This document shows positions 1 to 6,509 of a stretch of DNA of 8,319 nt, in pieces (positions within the stretch are counted from its first letter, which is position 1; every line of letters starts with the position of its first letter). The notes below the pieces were generated by a model. The model made no database searches. It was given only the letters and a program-made list of their open reading frames with translations, and had not been told where the DNA came from. Origin of the DNA: Actinomyces sp. ICM47 (GTDB lineage: Bacteria > Actinomycetota > Actinomycetes > Actinomycetales > Actinomycetaceae); the NCBI RefSeq assembly GCF_000278725.1, contig NZ_ALCA01000048.1:1-8319 (forward strand), in the 5' to 3' direction. A program made the translations under genes and the position numbers.

Positions 1-143
1 CCCTTGGGCCGGTTGGCTCTCGCCTCGGCTCGATAGTCGGCCCACCGCTGACGCAGCGTGTACGTGCGCGGCATGGATTCTCGCCGGAACTGCTCCTCGT
101 CCTCCTCAGTCACGGGCCGCTCGGACAACGGTGGAACCATCAT
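1..143 (-). CDS. Unrecognised protein, N-terminal 47 codons only (runs off the left edge)
   Basis: An open frame on the minus strand starts with two consecutive ATG codons (141-143 and 138-140) and stays open to the window edge, giving MMVPPLSERPVTEEDEEQFR and then a basic stretch ending RAEARANRPK. A GGAGG ribosome site lies at 154-158, 10 bases before the first ATG and 13 before the second, so the first ATG is favoured. The visible part is highly charged: an acidic run (TEEDEEQ, residues 12-18), then Arg-rich sequence. It has no signal peptide or membrane segment. I do not recognise the family. It lies downstream of, and in the same direction as, the helicase-nuclease gene, but the 304-bp gap makes a shared operon uncertain. 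The ribosome site and codon use make it likely to be a real gene. Confidence 0.6.
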   Translation of the reverse strand, partial: MMVPPLSERPVTEEDEEQFRRESMPRTYTLRQRWADYRAEARANRPK

Positions 144-447
144 GTTCTCTCAACCTCCACGATGAGGTAGCTATCCTCCAGCGCACCCCCACCATCGGAA
201 ACGCGCCCTGTTAAGAACACAGGCTACGCCCAGAACCAACACAAAACACTAAGAATGCCCAGTAACCACCATGATGTGTTCTCCCACCCCACGCGCGCGC
301 CGCCACACAACCCCGCCCCGACCTCGTCAAACGCGAATGCAGGAGAACCACAGGACAGCGAACACAGCTGTCACACATCCCACCAACCGGACAGTGATCA
401 CCGATCACCGGGTGCCGACCACCGATCACCGGGGTGCCGACCACCGA
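144..447. other. Intergenic region, about 300 bp, no gene supported
   Basis: No convincing coding frame lies here. Small ORFs on either strand have poor codon bias and overlap repeats. The left end holds the ribosome site of the leftward gene (GGAGG, 154-158). A weak 5-bp inverted repeat, CCTGT/ACAGG, sits at 207-223. The right end is a short tandem repeat (400-450). I found no strong sigma70-type promoter for the leftward gene and no hairpin with a T-run to terminate the helicase gene. Confidence 0.5.
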
Positions 448-450
448 TCA
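400..450. repeat. Short direct tandem repeat, 21-22 bp unit, about 2.4 copies
   Basis: The unit ACCGATCACCGGGTGCCGACC occurs at 400-420. It repeats with one extra G at 421-442, and a third partial copy (ACCGATCA) runs from 443 to 450, into the stop codon of the helicase-nuclease gene (TGA on the minus strand, 448-450). Each unit contains a small CACC/GGTG dyad. There are too few copies and no spacers, so this is not a CRISPR array. It could be a slippage-generated minisatellite or a protein-binding cluster at the 3' end of the gene. Confidence 0.7.
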
Positions 451-3375
451 AAGCAGCTTGTCGAGTGCCTCTCGGATGAGGCGCTCCTCCCCCGAGCCGT
501 TCGTCGGCAAGCGCAGGACGGGAACGCCGTACGCGGCCATGATCGAGTCTTTGCGCGCGTCGCGCTGCTGCTGTTGCTCGCTGTTGCCGTGATACTGCCA
601 GCCGTCGACCTCGATGGCGAGGACCAGGCGCCCGGTCACCCGCGAGTACACCCCGAAGTCGAGGGCGCTATCCGTGAACACGAAGGCACGCTGTTCCTCA
701 CTGAGGCGACGCGTGTTCGGCAGCGCGTCCCTGAGGAATACTTCGGTCTGATAGCCGAAGCGAGCGTACCTGGGTTCCGCGAGCGCCTCGCGCAAGCATT
801 GGTCGGCGATGTTTTCGGCGGGCGAGCGCCGACGGTCGGCCCACTTGACGCGCGAGTAACGTTCGAGCGACGCGCTGTAGGCGTTATAGAGGACATCGAA
901 AATGGAGACGATGTCCGACTGGACGACGGCGCTTGGATCGTACATTTCGATGTAATCGAGCAGTGTCCTAATGTTTCGGCTCAGGCGGACGCCTCCGTGC
1001 GTGGTGACGACGATGAACCGGTCTTTGGCGCGCGACACGATGACGTTCGTCATGGCGTCAGAGTCGTAGAACTCGCGCGCGGCGGCCCGGTCGTGCGCGT
1101 TGAGGACCGTGGATAGGACCACCGTTCCCGCGCCGCGCCCCTGGAATTTGTGCGCGGTCTCCGCCAGCCATCGGGCGTGCTGGCCTTCGCCGAGGTCCGC
1201 GCGGATACGCTGGCGCAGGCCGGTTGCTTGCGCCCGGAACGGGGTCACAACGCCGAGGATGAAGTCGCCGGACTCGTCCTTATCATTCGCCTCGATGCCC
1301 TCGCGGATGACCCGCATGTCTTCGAGCTGGGCGATAATCTCGATCTCCCTCTGGGAGAAGAAGCTTCCCCCGCGCGCAGGCCGCCGCGCGTGGTTTCCCG
1401 GTGCGGCGTAGACGATCGCGAGCGGATCGGGGGCGTCCTCCGTCGGTACGCGCATCGGGATGAGCTGACCGCCGTAGTACATGCGGTTGCAGAATTCGAT
1501 GATCGCGGGGTGGCAGCGGTAGTGTTCCTTGAGCAGGGTGCTGGGAACTTGTTCAGATTCGGTCATAGCCTTGACGGAATCGAGCAGCGATACCGAGCGC
1601 ACATCAAATCGTTTCGCGGGCGGTTGCCGTTTGCTGTCGTCCCAGCCCTGGAAGATCGGCCCGATCTGCCGCGCGTCGCCAACGATGACGGCGTTGCGAG
1701 CCTTACTCAGCGCTGCCATTCCCTCTGGGAGCAGGACCTGCGACGATTCGTCGATGATGATCCAGTCGAGCAGGGTGTCCTCGGCCAGGTTGTGACGGAT
1801 CGAAAAGCAGGTGGATGCGATCACCGGGTAGGTGCGCAGGAGGATGTCCGTCTGCCGGTTGAGCCACTGATTGGGGCTCAGACGGCTCGGGTGTTCGCGC
1901 TCGAAACGGTCCCGGAGGGCGGCGTCCAAAGCCTCGCGGGAACGGCGACGGTACTGCGCACTCACCTCGACGAGGCCGTGGCTGGCCGCGCGCGCCTCCG
2001 CTTCCTCGATGCGGCGGCTGAGTTCGCGTTCGCGGGTCTGATAGAAAGCGAGTTGAAGCGCCGACTGGACATCCGGGTCCTCCAGGTCAATGCCCTTCAA
2101 CGATCCGTAGGCGAAGTAGCGGCGCACCCGCTCAATGAAGCCCCGAGGGCTGCGCCCAGGCCTCGGCGCGCAGCGGGCGAGGGCAAGCAGGTCAGCGATG
2201 GTCTCGGAGCTGCGCCGTACGACGGCTAGATGCGAAATTTCCGCGAGCGGGCGGCGTTTTTCCTTCACTTTCTCTTCGAAGAGGAAGCGCTCACGCTGGG
2301 TCGCGGTCAGCCGTGCCCGGATCTGCGGGATGTCGCGCGCGTCCTCCCACAGGGCGACGAGTCGCCCCTCCTCAGCCCGCAGCGCGGCCTCGTTAGCACG
2401 GGCGGATGCACCCGACGAGGCGGTGGACGCCTTCTTGGCCCAGGCCTCGCGCCGCTGCTCGAGAATCCCCTCACGCTGGTGAAATTCCTTGACGCGCTCC
2501 GCTTTTCCGAGGCTGGCCACCAGGAAGCCGTAGCCTTCCTCCGTCAGCTTGTCGATGACGTTATCCACCGCGGAGTTGGCACCCGCGACGACACCGATGG
2601 TCTTGCCCTGGGCGATGAGGGAGGCGATCAGGTTGAGGATCGTCTGCGTCTTCCCCGTGCCGGGAGGGCCATCGATGATCGAGATCTGGTGGGTGAGCGC
2701 GGCGCGAATCGCGTTGCGCTGATCGATGTTGGAGTGGAAGGGCATGATGAGATGGTCACTCGCCCCCGTCGTCGCGGACGTCGAGCCTGCGAGGAACGCT
2801 TCGAGGGCGGAGCCTCGCGGCGCTTGCGGGAGCCGCTCCCAGACGTTCGCGAGAATGGCCGCCGGTGTCAACGCGCCCTCGCCCACCCACCGGGGATAGC
2901 GCTCGCTCGTGTCCAGCGTCGCACCAGCCCGTCGAGCCTGCGCGCGGACTTCCTCGCGTACGTAGTCGAGGATGGAGGCGTTCTTGCGTTGCTCCGGCGT
3001 CGCGAACGACGCCCTCACCTCGTCGCTTCCATAGCGCCGAAGCGCGAGCGTGCCGTCAGCTTTGCGGTACGCCAGCGTGTAGCGCGGATTGCGCGGGTGG
3101 CCCGCGCGGCGGAGCGTCCAGATGATCTCGACGTTGTTCCAGCGCTGCCCGCACACCCGGATCTCATCGAGGGTGTCGACCTTGCGGCGCTCAACCTGAT
3201 CGTAGAGGCGTACCCGATCCTCGCCGTATGGATACTGTTTGCCGTTAGTGTAGGTAACGACGACGCGATTCCCGTCGGGGCGCACCTTCGCGACTTTCCA
3301 GGTGTGGTCCTGCCAGTTCGGCGCGTCCTTATCGCGAATCAGGACATGCATCGTGCGCGGATCGACGGCTTCCAT
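448..3375 (-). CDS. Superfamily 1 (Dna2/NAM7/Upf1-like) helicase fused to a C-terminal Vsr/DUF559/DUF2726-like nuclease domain
   Basis: A 975-residue ATP-dependent helicase-nuclease. The helicase motifs are clear: Walker A GPPGTGKT (236-243), motif Ia GANSAVDN (265-272), motif II IIIDESSQ (539-546), motif III VGDARQIGP (565-573), motif IV EHYRCHPAII (617-626), motif V HKFQGRG (742-748), motif VI NVIVSRAKDR (777-786). A long charged, probably helical insert (about 295-510) separates Ia from II, as in the stalk of Upf1-like enzymes. The last 130 residues read LDFGVY (905-910), AIEVDGWQYH (920-929), RDARKD (938-943) and GVPVLRL (950-956), which fits a PD-(D/E)XK-type nuclease with acidic residues at D906, E922 and D924. 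The N-terminal 230 residues are unassigned. The start ATG follows a GGGGGAGGGG ribosome site at unusually short spacing. The substrate is unknown; a role in defence against foreign DNA or in repair is inferred from architecture and neighbours. Confidence 0.88.
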   Translation of the reverse strand: MEAVDPRTMHVLIRDKDAPNWQDHTWKVAKVRPDGNRVVVTYTNGKQYPYGEDRVRLYDQVERRKVDTLDEIRVCGQRWNNVEIIWTLRRAGHPRNPRYTLAYRKADGTLALRRYGSDEVRASFATPEQRKNASILDYVREEVRAQARRAGATLDTSERYPRWVGEGALTPAAILANVWERLPQAPRGSALEAFLAGSTSATTGASDHLIMPFHSNIDQRNAIRAALTHQISIIDGPPGTGKTQTILNLIASLIAQGKTIGVVAGANSAVDNVIDKLTEEGYGFLVASLGKAERVKEFHQREGILEQRREAWAKKASTASSGASARANEAALRAEEGRLVALWEDARDIPQIRARLTATQRERFLFEEKVKEKRRPLAEISHLAVVRRSSETIADLLALARCAPRPGRSPRGFIERVRRYFAYGSLKGIDLEDPDVQSALQLAFYQTRERELSRRIEEAEARAASHGLVEVSAQYRRRSREALDAALRDRFEREHPSRLSPNQWLNRQTDILLRTYPVIASTCFSIRHNLAEDTLLDWIIIDESSQVLLPEGMAALSKARNAVIVGDARQIGPIFQGWDDSKRQPPAKRFDVRSVSLLDSVKAMTESEQVPSTLLKEHYRCHPAIIEFCNRMYYGGQLIPMRVPTEDAPDPLAIVYAAPGNHARRPARGGSFFSQREIEIIAQLEDMRVIREGIEANDKDESGDFILGVVTPFRAQATGLRQRIRADLGEGQHARWLAETAHKFQGRGAGTVVLSTVLNAHDRAAAREFYDSDAMTNVIVSRAKDRFIVVTTHGGVRLSRNIRTLLDYIEMYDPSAVVQSDIVSIFDVLYNAYSASLERYSRVKWADRRRSPAENIADQCLREALAEPRYARFGYQTEVFLRDALPNTRRLSEEQRAFVFTDSALDFGVYSRVTGRLVLAIEVDGWQYHGNSEQQQQRDARKDSIMAAYGVPVLRLPTNGSGEERLIREALDKLL

Positions 3376-3401
3376 ACCCCTCCCCCATGAGTCTTACACC
3401 C

Positions 3402-3432
3402 AGGATAGGCGACTGGTTGGACGCGGGGTCGA
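3402..3432 (-). promoter_or_regulatory. Weak candidate promoter for the helicase-nuclease gene
   Basis: On the minus strand a -10-like TATCCT (3402-3407) lies 26 bases before the ATG at 3375. A poor -35 match (TCGACC, 3427-3432) lies at a long 19-bp spacing. This is the best candidate I see, but it is far weaker than the rightward promoters nearby. Confidence 0.25.
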
Positions 3433-3474
3433 TTGGTGGCGGCCTGTGTTGGAGCTCTGCGGACAGACATGGGA

Positions 3475-3497
3475 TGCTCACTCCGCGAGCAATGCTC
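3475..3497. promoter_or_regulatory. Inverted repeats, possible operator in the divergent intergenic region
   Basis: TGCTC (3475-3479), GAGCA (3487-3491) and TGCTC (3493-3497) form two alternative dyads, the tighter being GAGCA-A-TGCTC. They lie just upstream of the first rightward promoter and upstream of the leftward helicase gene, a suitable place for a shared regulator. No regulator gene is visible in the window. Chance occurrence cannot be excluded. Confidence 0.25.
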
Positions 3498-3513
3498 TGT
3501 CACCCACATCGAT

Positions 3514-3542
3514 TTGACTCCATTTGACATGGGTACTAGGAT
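3514..3542 (+). promoter_or_regulatory. Rightward sigma70-type promoter P1
   Basis: TTGACT (3514-3519, 5 of 6 to consensus) is followed by a 17-bp spacer and TAGGAT (3537-3542, 4 of 6). The predicted transcript starts near 3549 and reads toward the ORF at 3671. The spacer contains GACATGGG (3526-3533), a copy of the 8-mer at 3466-3473 exactly 60 bp upstream. Confidence 0.55.
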
Positions 3543-3574
3543 CTACGTCAAAGAGTAAACGTAAACGATCCTGG

Positions 3575-3604
3575 TTGACAAAGGCGACCGTATTCCGCTA
3601 GCAT
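3575..3604 (+). promoter_or_regulatory. Rightward sigma70-type promoter P2
   Basis: A perfect -35 TTGACA (3575-3580) is followed by an 18-bp spacer and TAGCAT (3599-3604, 4 of 6). The predicted start near 3611 would give a purine-rich leader of about 60 bases before the ATG at 3671. P2 lies 61 bp downstream of P1, so the two form a tandem pair. Confidence 0.6.
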
Positions 3605-3670
3605 TAGCGACACGAAACATCCTCATCCAAGAGGAAAAGAAAACAATCTCGACATACGAAAGGAAAACTT

Positions 3671-4039
3671 ATGATTGATGAACAATTTTTTACGGACTTC
3701 CTATTCCTGGCACTCCACCTGATCCCATTTGCCGTCAACTGCGCATCAGACCTGAGCTTGTGGTTTGCCGACAGGTTCCGCGCCGAGAGCAACACATGTG
3801 AAGACGTCAGGATCGAGAAGCAAACCCTAGTTTTCTACACTCCTAACCACGCACCTCTGCTGCTGTCCCCCAACAACTCACGAAGCTCACTGCCTCCGCT
3901 CACCGTGCCTCTCAGCCAGTACCTCGGACTCAACCAGGAAACAAACCACATCCACATTCACGTCCATTTAGAGAGTCCGAACAAATGGATCGACGCCCAG
4001 CACACGCGACATGGCAAGGCGATTTCATCGCGAGCGTGA
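3671..4039 (+). CDS. Unrecognised 122-residue protein, possible N-terminal part of a frameshifted gene
   Basis: An ATG ORF preceded by AAAGGA (3659-3664) at six-base spacing and by two tandem promoters. I do not recognise the protein. Residues 6-22 (FFTDFLFLALHLIPFAV) are hydrophobic but lack the basic N-terminus of a signal peptide. Residues 61-82 are rich in Pro, Leu and Ser. Residues 93-99 read HIHIHVH, alternating histidines that could line one face of a beta strand or bind metal. The last 12 or so residues (HTRHGKAISSRA) look like out-of-frame sequence. The surroundings are much AT-richer than the rest of the window: about 40% G+C by hand count over 3541-3700. This suggests horizontal origin. 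Its unit ends at the terminator at 4198-4226. Function unknown; it may be a real small gene or the first part of a broken longer one. Confidence 0.5.
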   Translation: MIDEQFFTDFLFLALHLIPFAVNCASDLSLWFADRFRAESNTCEDVRIEKQTLVFYTPNHAPLLLSPNNSRSSLPPLTVPLSQYLGLNQETNHIHIHVHLESPNKWIDAQHTRHGKAISSRA

Positions 4040-4185
4040 GCCAGGATTCACCCCCATGGACGACTAATGACGACTTCAAGCTGACGAGGTATCGACCTAA
4101 CGGGAACACACGTTTCATAGCGCGATCATGCCCCTCCTACAAGAGGCCACAGATCCGCATCTATGGGTTTATACACCAGGCTTAG
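3985..4185 (+). CDS. Overlapping 66-codon ORF, possible frameshifted C-terminus of the preceding gene
   Basis: This frame is -1 relative to the 3671 ORF and is free of stops from 3847 to its TAG at 4183-4185, only 12 bases before the terminator. It has an internal ATG at 3985 but no obvious ribosome site, so independent translation is doubtful. The C-terminal sequence (DDFKLTRYRPNGNTRFIAR and then RIYGFIHQA) looks like ordinary protein, with aromatic and basic residues in plausible alternation. About 60% of its third positions are G or C by hand count. One reading is that the 3671 ORF and this frame were once one protein of about 170 residues, separated by a one-base indel somewhere between 3847 and 4036. 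The other is that only the upstream ORF is real. I do not recognise either part. Confidence 0.3.
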   Translation: MDRRPAHATWQGDFIASVSQDSPPWTTNDDFKLTRYRPNGNTRFIARSCPSYKRPQIRIYGFIHQA

Positions 4186-4197
4186 TCTGGCATCTCA

Positions 4198-4226
4198 GGG
4201 ACCCCCACCACTATGGTGGGGGTCCC
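4198..4226 (+). terminator. Strong intrinsic terminator of the orphan unit
   Basis: GGGACCCCCACCA (4198-4210) pairs perfectly with TGGTGGGGGTCCC (4214-4226) around a CTA loop, a 13-bp stem, followed by TTGTTAT on the plus strand. The other side has no T-run, so it should stop rightward transcription. It lies 12 bases after the stop at 4185 and 54 bases before rmuC, so it probably insulates rmuC from the strong upstream promoters, or attenuates it. Confidence 0.85.
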
Positions 4227-4227
4227 T

Positions 4228-4236
4228 TGTTATAGA
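4228..4236 (+). promoter_or_regulatory. Candidate extended -10 promoter for rmuC
   Basis: TG-T-TATAGA directly follows the terminator and resembles an extended -10 element. The expected start near 4243 would leave about 37 bases before the rmuC ATG. No -35 is recognisable, because that position falls inside the terminator stem. Tentative. Confidence 0.3.
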
Positions 4237-4279
4237 TTCTGTGGACGCAGACGTGCATGGCCCTTCGTATCGTGCCGTT

Positions 4280-5482
4280 ATGGGTATGTCACTTGTTTTT
4301 CTCCTGGTTGGACTGGTTGTGGGCGCTCTGCTCGGGTACGTGGGGGCGGTGGCGCGCCGGGCGTCACAGCCGGGCGATGATGTGGTCGCCTTGCGCGCGC
4401 AGGTCGCCCGGTGGCAGGCGCGCGCGGAGGAACTCTCGCGTCGCGTCGAATCCGCCGAGGCTCGCTCCCAGGGCGACGCCTCTGTCCTGCAGGCGCTCGC
4501 CCCGGTTCGCGCCCAGCTTGAGCAAATGACGCAGCGCGTCGATCAGATGGAACAGACGCGGGCGCGCCAGCACGGCGCCCTCGCCGAGCAGCTGCGCGAG
4601 TCCGCCCAGCGCGAGGTCGAGCTGGCCCGCACGACCGCCTCCCTGGAGGGCGCGCTACGCTCGCGCAGTGCGCGCGGCACGTGGGGCGAGGTCGAGCTGG
4701 CCCGCATCCTCGAGGCAGCGGGGATGATGCCGCACGTCGACTTCGCGGAGCAGCGCTCGGTTGGTTCGCTCACTCAGGGACGAGGCCTGGGCGCGGAGAG
4801 TGCATCGGGTGAGCGCGGGCGTCCCGACGTAACGATTCACCTGCCTGGACAGGGTTTCCTGGCACTCGACGCGAAGGCTCCGATGGACGCGTACCTGAGG
4901 GCCTGCGGCATCGAGGAGAGCGGTGAGATGGCGGAGGCCCGCCGCTGCTCGGAGTTGGCGGCGCACGCGAAGGCCCTGCGTTCTCACGTCGAGGCGTTGG
5001 CGTCGCGCGACTATGCGCGTCTGCTCGGCTCTTCCCCCGAGCTGGTCATCCTGTTCGTCCCCTCCGAGGCTGCGCTGTCGGCGGCGCTGCGCGCGGACGC
5101 ATCGCTCCTGGACGACGCGATGGCACGCGGGGTGGCCCTGTGCTCCCCCGTCACGCTGCTCGCGGTTGCGCGCACGTGCGCGACCGCGTGGGCACGCACG
5201 AACATCAACGAGCAAGCGGACCAGATCATCGCGCTGGGCCGCGACCTGTACGAGCGGCTCGGCGTCGTCGCGAGCCACATGGAGAACCTGGGCAAGAGCT
5301 TGGCGCGCAGCGTGGACTACTACAACAAGGCTGTCTCCTCCATGGAGAACCGGCTCTTGTCCCGGGCGCGCTCCGTGAGCGCCCTCGAGGCAGCGTCGAA
5401 GAAGACCATGACAGCCCCTGAGATAGAATCGGACGCTGCCCAGGTCCGCTCCTTCACGAAGCCGGAGTTGACGGACCAGTAA
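4280..5482 (+). CDS. rmuC: RmuC family DNA recombination-limiting protein
   Basis: A membrane-anchored, nuclease-fold protein; E. coli RmuC limits recombination between short inverted repeats. From ATG 4280 the protein is 400 residues. It has an N-terminal membrane helix (SLVFLLVGLVVGALLGYVGA, 4-23), a long Ala/Arg/Glu/Gln-rich coiled coil (about 34-128), and then the RmuC domain: RGTWGE (132-137), GRPDVTIHLPG (180-190), LALDAKAPMDAY (194-205), ELVILFVPSEAAL (254-266) and a conserved helical end with NINEQADQI (308-316). The D-x-K pair in LDAK and the Asp of RPDV fit a restriction-endonuclease-like core. The frame is open back to 4163, but that stretch includes the terminator hairpin, so I place the start at 4280 or at 4286 two codons later. 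Neither has a clear ribosome site. Its 3' end overlaps convergent mcrC by 29 bp. Confidence 0.9.
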   Translation: MGMSLVFLLVGLVVGALLGYVGAVARRASQPGDDVVALRAQVARWQARAEELSRRVESAEARSQGDASVLQALAPVRAQLEQMTQRVDQMEQTRARQHGALAEQLRESAQREVELARTTASLEGALRSRSARGTWGEVELARILEAAGMMPHVDFAEQRSVGSLTQGRGLGAESASGERGRPDVTIHLPGQGFLALDAKAPMDAYLRACGIEESGEMAEARRCSELAAHAKALRSHVEALASRDYARLLGSSPELVILFVPSEAALSAALRADASLLDDAMARGVALCSPVTLLAVARTCATAWARTNINEQADQIIALGRDLYERLGVVASHMENLGKSLARSVDYYNKAVSSMENRLLSRARSVSALEAASKKTMTAPEIESDAAQVRSFTKPELTDQ

Positions 5483-6509
5483 GCGATTCGGCGATGCCGT
5501 CCAACTGCGCGCGGATCTCCTCGAAGGGACGATCCAGGTCCAGCGTCGTCGCGCCGATTCGGTTGCCGCTCATGCGGTAGGTGGCGTCGGGCTGGATGTC
5601 CTCGTCGGTCGCGGCGTACAGGAGCATGCCCGACACCTCAACGCTCTCCCCCGCGCGCTCGAGGGCCACTTGCTTGTTCTTCACGTACGCGAAGATCTGG
5701 TACAGGTTCCCCGACTTTACGGTCTTTTTTTCATAGTACGTTTGCATCGTGGAGGTGTAATACTTCGCGTCGATGATGAGCACGCGGCCGCAAGCGCTCA
5801 GGGTGATGTCGCTGCGCATGGCGGGCAGGCCGACCGCGAAACCATCGTCCAGCGCCCAGTCGATGAAGGACGCGCTGGCGCGCAGCTGCGGGTGTTTCTT
5901 GCGGTAGTACTCGAGGATGAACTTCTCGTAGAGGCGGCTCATGCGCTGTTCGTCGAAGAAATCCATCATGCGCACGCTGCCGTCGCTCTGGGTTTGGAGG
6001 AGGCCCTTGACGACGAGCCAACACACCGCCATGAGCATACGGTACGTGCGGTTGTTACGGTCGTAGCGCATGTTCCAGTCGACGGTGTGCAGGTCGATAT
6101 CGCTCACGTCGGCAAAGAACACCATGAGCTTCTTCAGGCTCTTCTTGCGAGCCTTCGAGATGTCCGAGCGCACGAGCAGCGCCACCGTCGCCTTGATGAC
6201 GCGGTTCATCGTCGTATCGACGCTGAACTCGTCGTAGGAGCACACCAGCTGGCGGCGCCAGATCGCCTGCGATTTCACGGATTCGGTGACCTCGATTTTG
6301 CCGCGCAGCGAGGAGCGTGCCTCGGTCCGGTTCACGTATTCCTGCCCGAGGCCTCGTTTGAGCTGGAGGGACACGCCTCGCTCGAGAATGGCGGCGCACA
6401 GCTCGGCCGCGTTGTCGAAGTCCTCCGTGGCCACGGCGCGGTAGCCTTGCTCGGTGAGCGCCGAGAAGGCGTAGGCGAGCATATGGAAGATGTTGCGGAC
6501 GCGAATCAC
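5454..6509 (-). CDS. mcrC: McrC, nuclease subunit of the McrBC modification-dependent restriction system
   Basis: 351 residues from a GTG start at 6507-6509. McrC partners the McrB motor and supplies the endonuclease that cuts DNA carrying modified cytosines. Family landmarks: RVRNIFHMLAYAF (3-15), LRGKI (68-72), YDEFSVDTTMNRVIKA (92-107), LYEKFILEYYRKK (193-205), and a PD-(D/E)XK core with MRSDI (231-235, D234) and LIIDAKYY (244-251, D247 and K249). A YQIFAYV helix (270-276) follows. The frame is open back to an ATG at 6539, but that adds ten residues unlike the family. The GTG overlaps the mcrB stop as GTGA and puts the conserved xIRVRNI segment at the N-terminus, so it is preferred and implies translational coupling. 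All key residues are present. The last codons are antisense to the end of rmuC. Confidence 0.92.
   Translation of the reverse strand: MIRVRNIFHMLAYAFSALTEQGYRAVATEDFDNAAELCAAILERGVSLQLKRGLGQEYVNRTEARSSLRGKIEVTESVKSQAIWRRQLVCSYDEFSVDTTMNRVIKATVALLVRSDISKARKKSLKKLMVFFADVSDIDLHTVDWNMRYDRNNRTYRMLMAVCWLVVKGLLQTQSDGSVRMMDFFDEQRMSRLYEKFILEYYRKKHPQLRASASFIDWALDDGFAVGLPAMRSDITLSACGRVLIIDAKYYTSTMQTYYEKKTVKSGNLYQIFAYVKNKQVALERAGESVEVSGMLLYAATDEDIQPDATYRMSGNRIGATTLDLDRPFEEIRAQLDGIAESLTGPSTPAS

Noticed and set aside
400..450. The tandem repeat as a CRISPR array
   Set aside because: The units are directly abutting with no spacers and only about 2.4 copies; no cas genes are present.
211..479. Small ORFs in the left intergenic region on both strands
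   Set aside because: No ribosome site, poor codon bias and overlap with the tandem repeat; nothing supports translation.
271..3390. Long plus-strand ORFs (271-1116, 1150-2229, 2230-3390) opposite the helicase gene
   Set aside because: They are antisense shadows of a high-G+C gene. Their proteins match no family I recognise, while the minus strand carries all helicase motifs in order.
3604..4118. Minus-strand ORFs (3604-3795, 3930-4118) in the orphan region
   Set aside because: They oppose well-formed rightward promoters and lack ribosome sites. The 3930-4118 ORF crosses the likely plus-strand coding end.
4163..4279. N-terminal extension of rmuC to the ATG at 4163
   Set aside because: It would translate through the 13-bp terminator stem and put 39 unrelated residues before the membrane helix that normally begins RmuC.
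4655..5278. A 207-codon minus-strand ORF inside rmuC
   Set aside because: Arg/Gln-rich shadow frame with no start signal; rmuC motifs on the plus strand explain the region.
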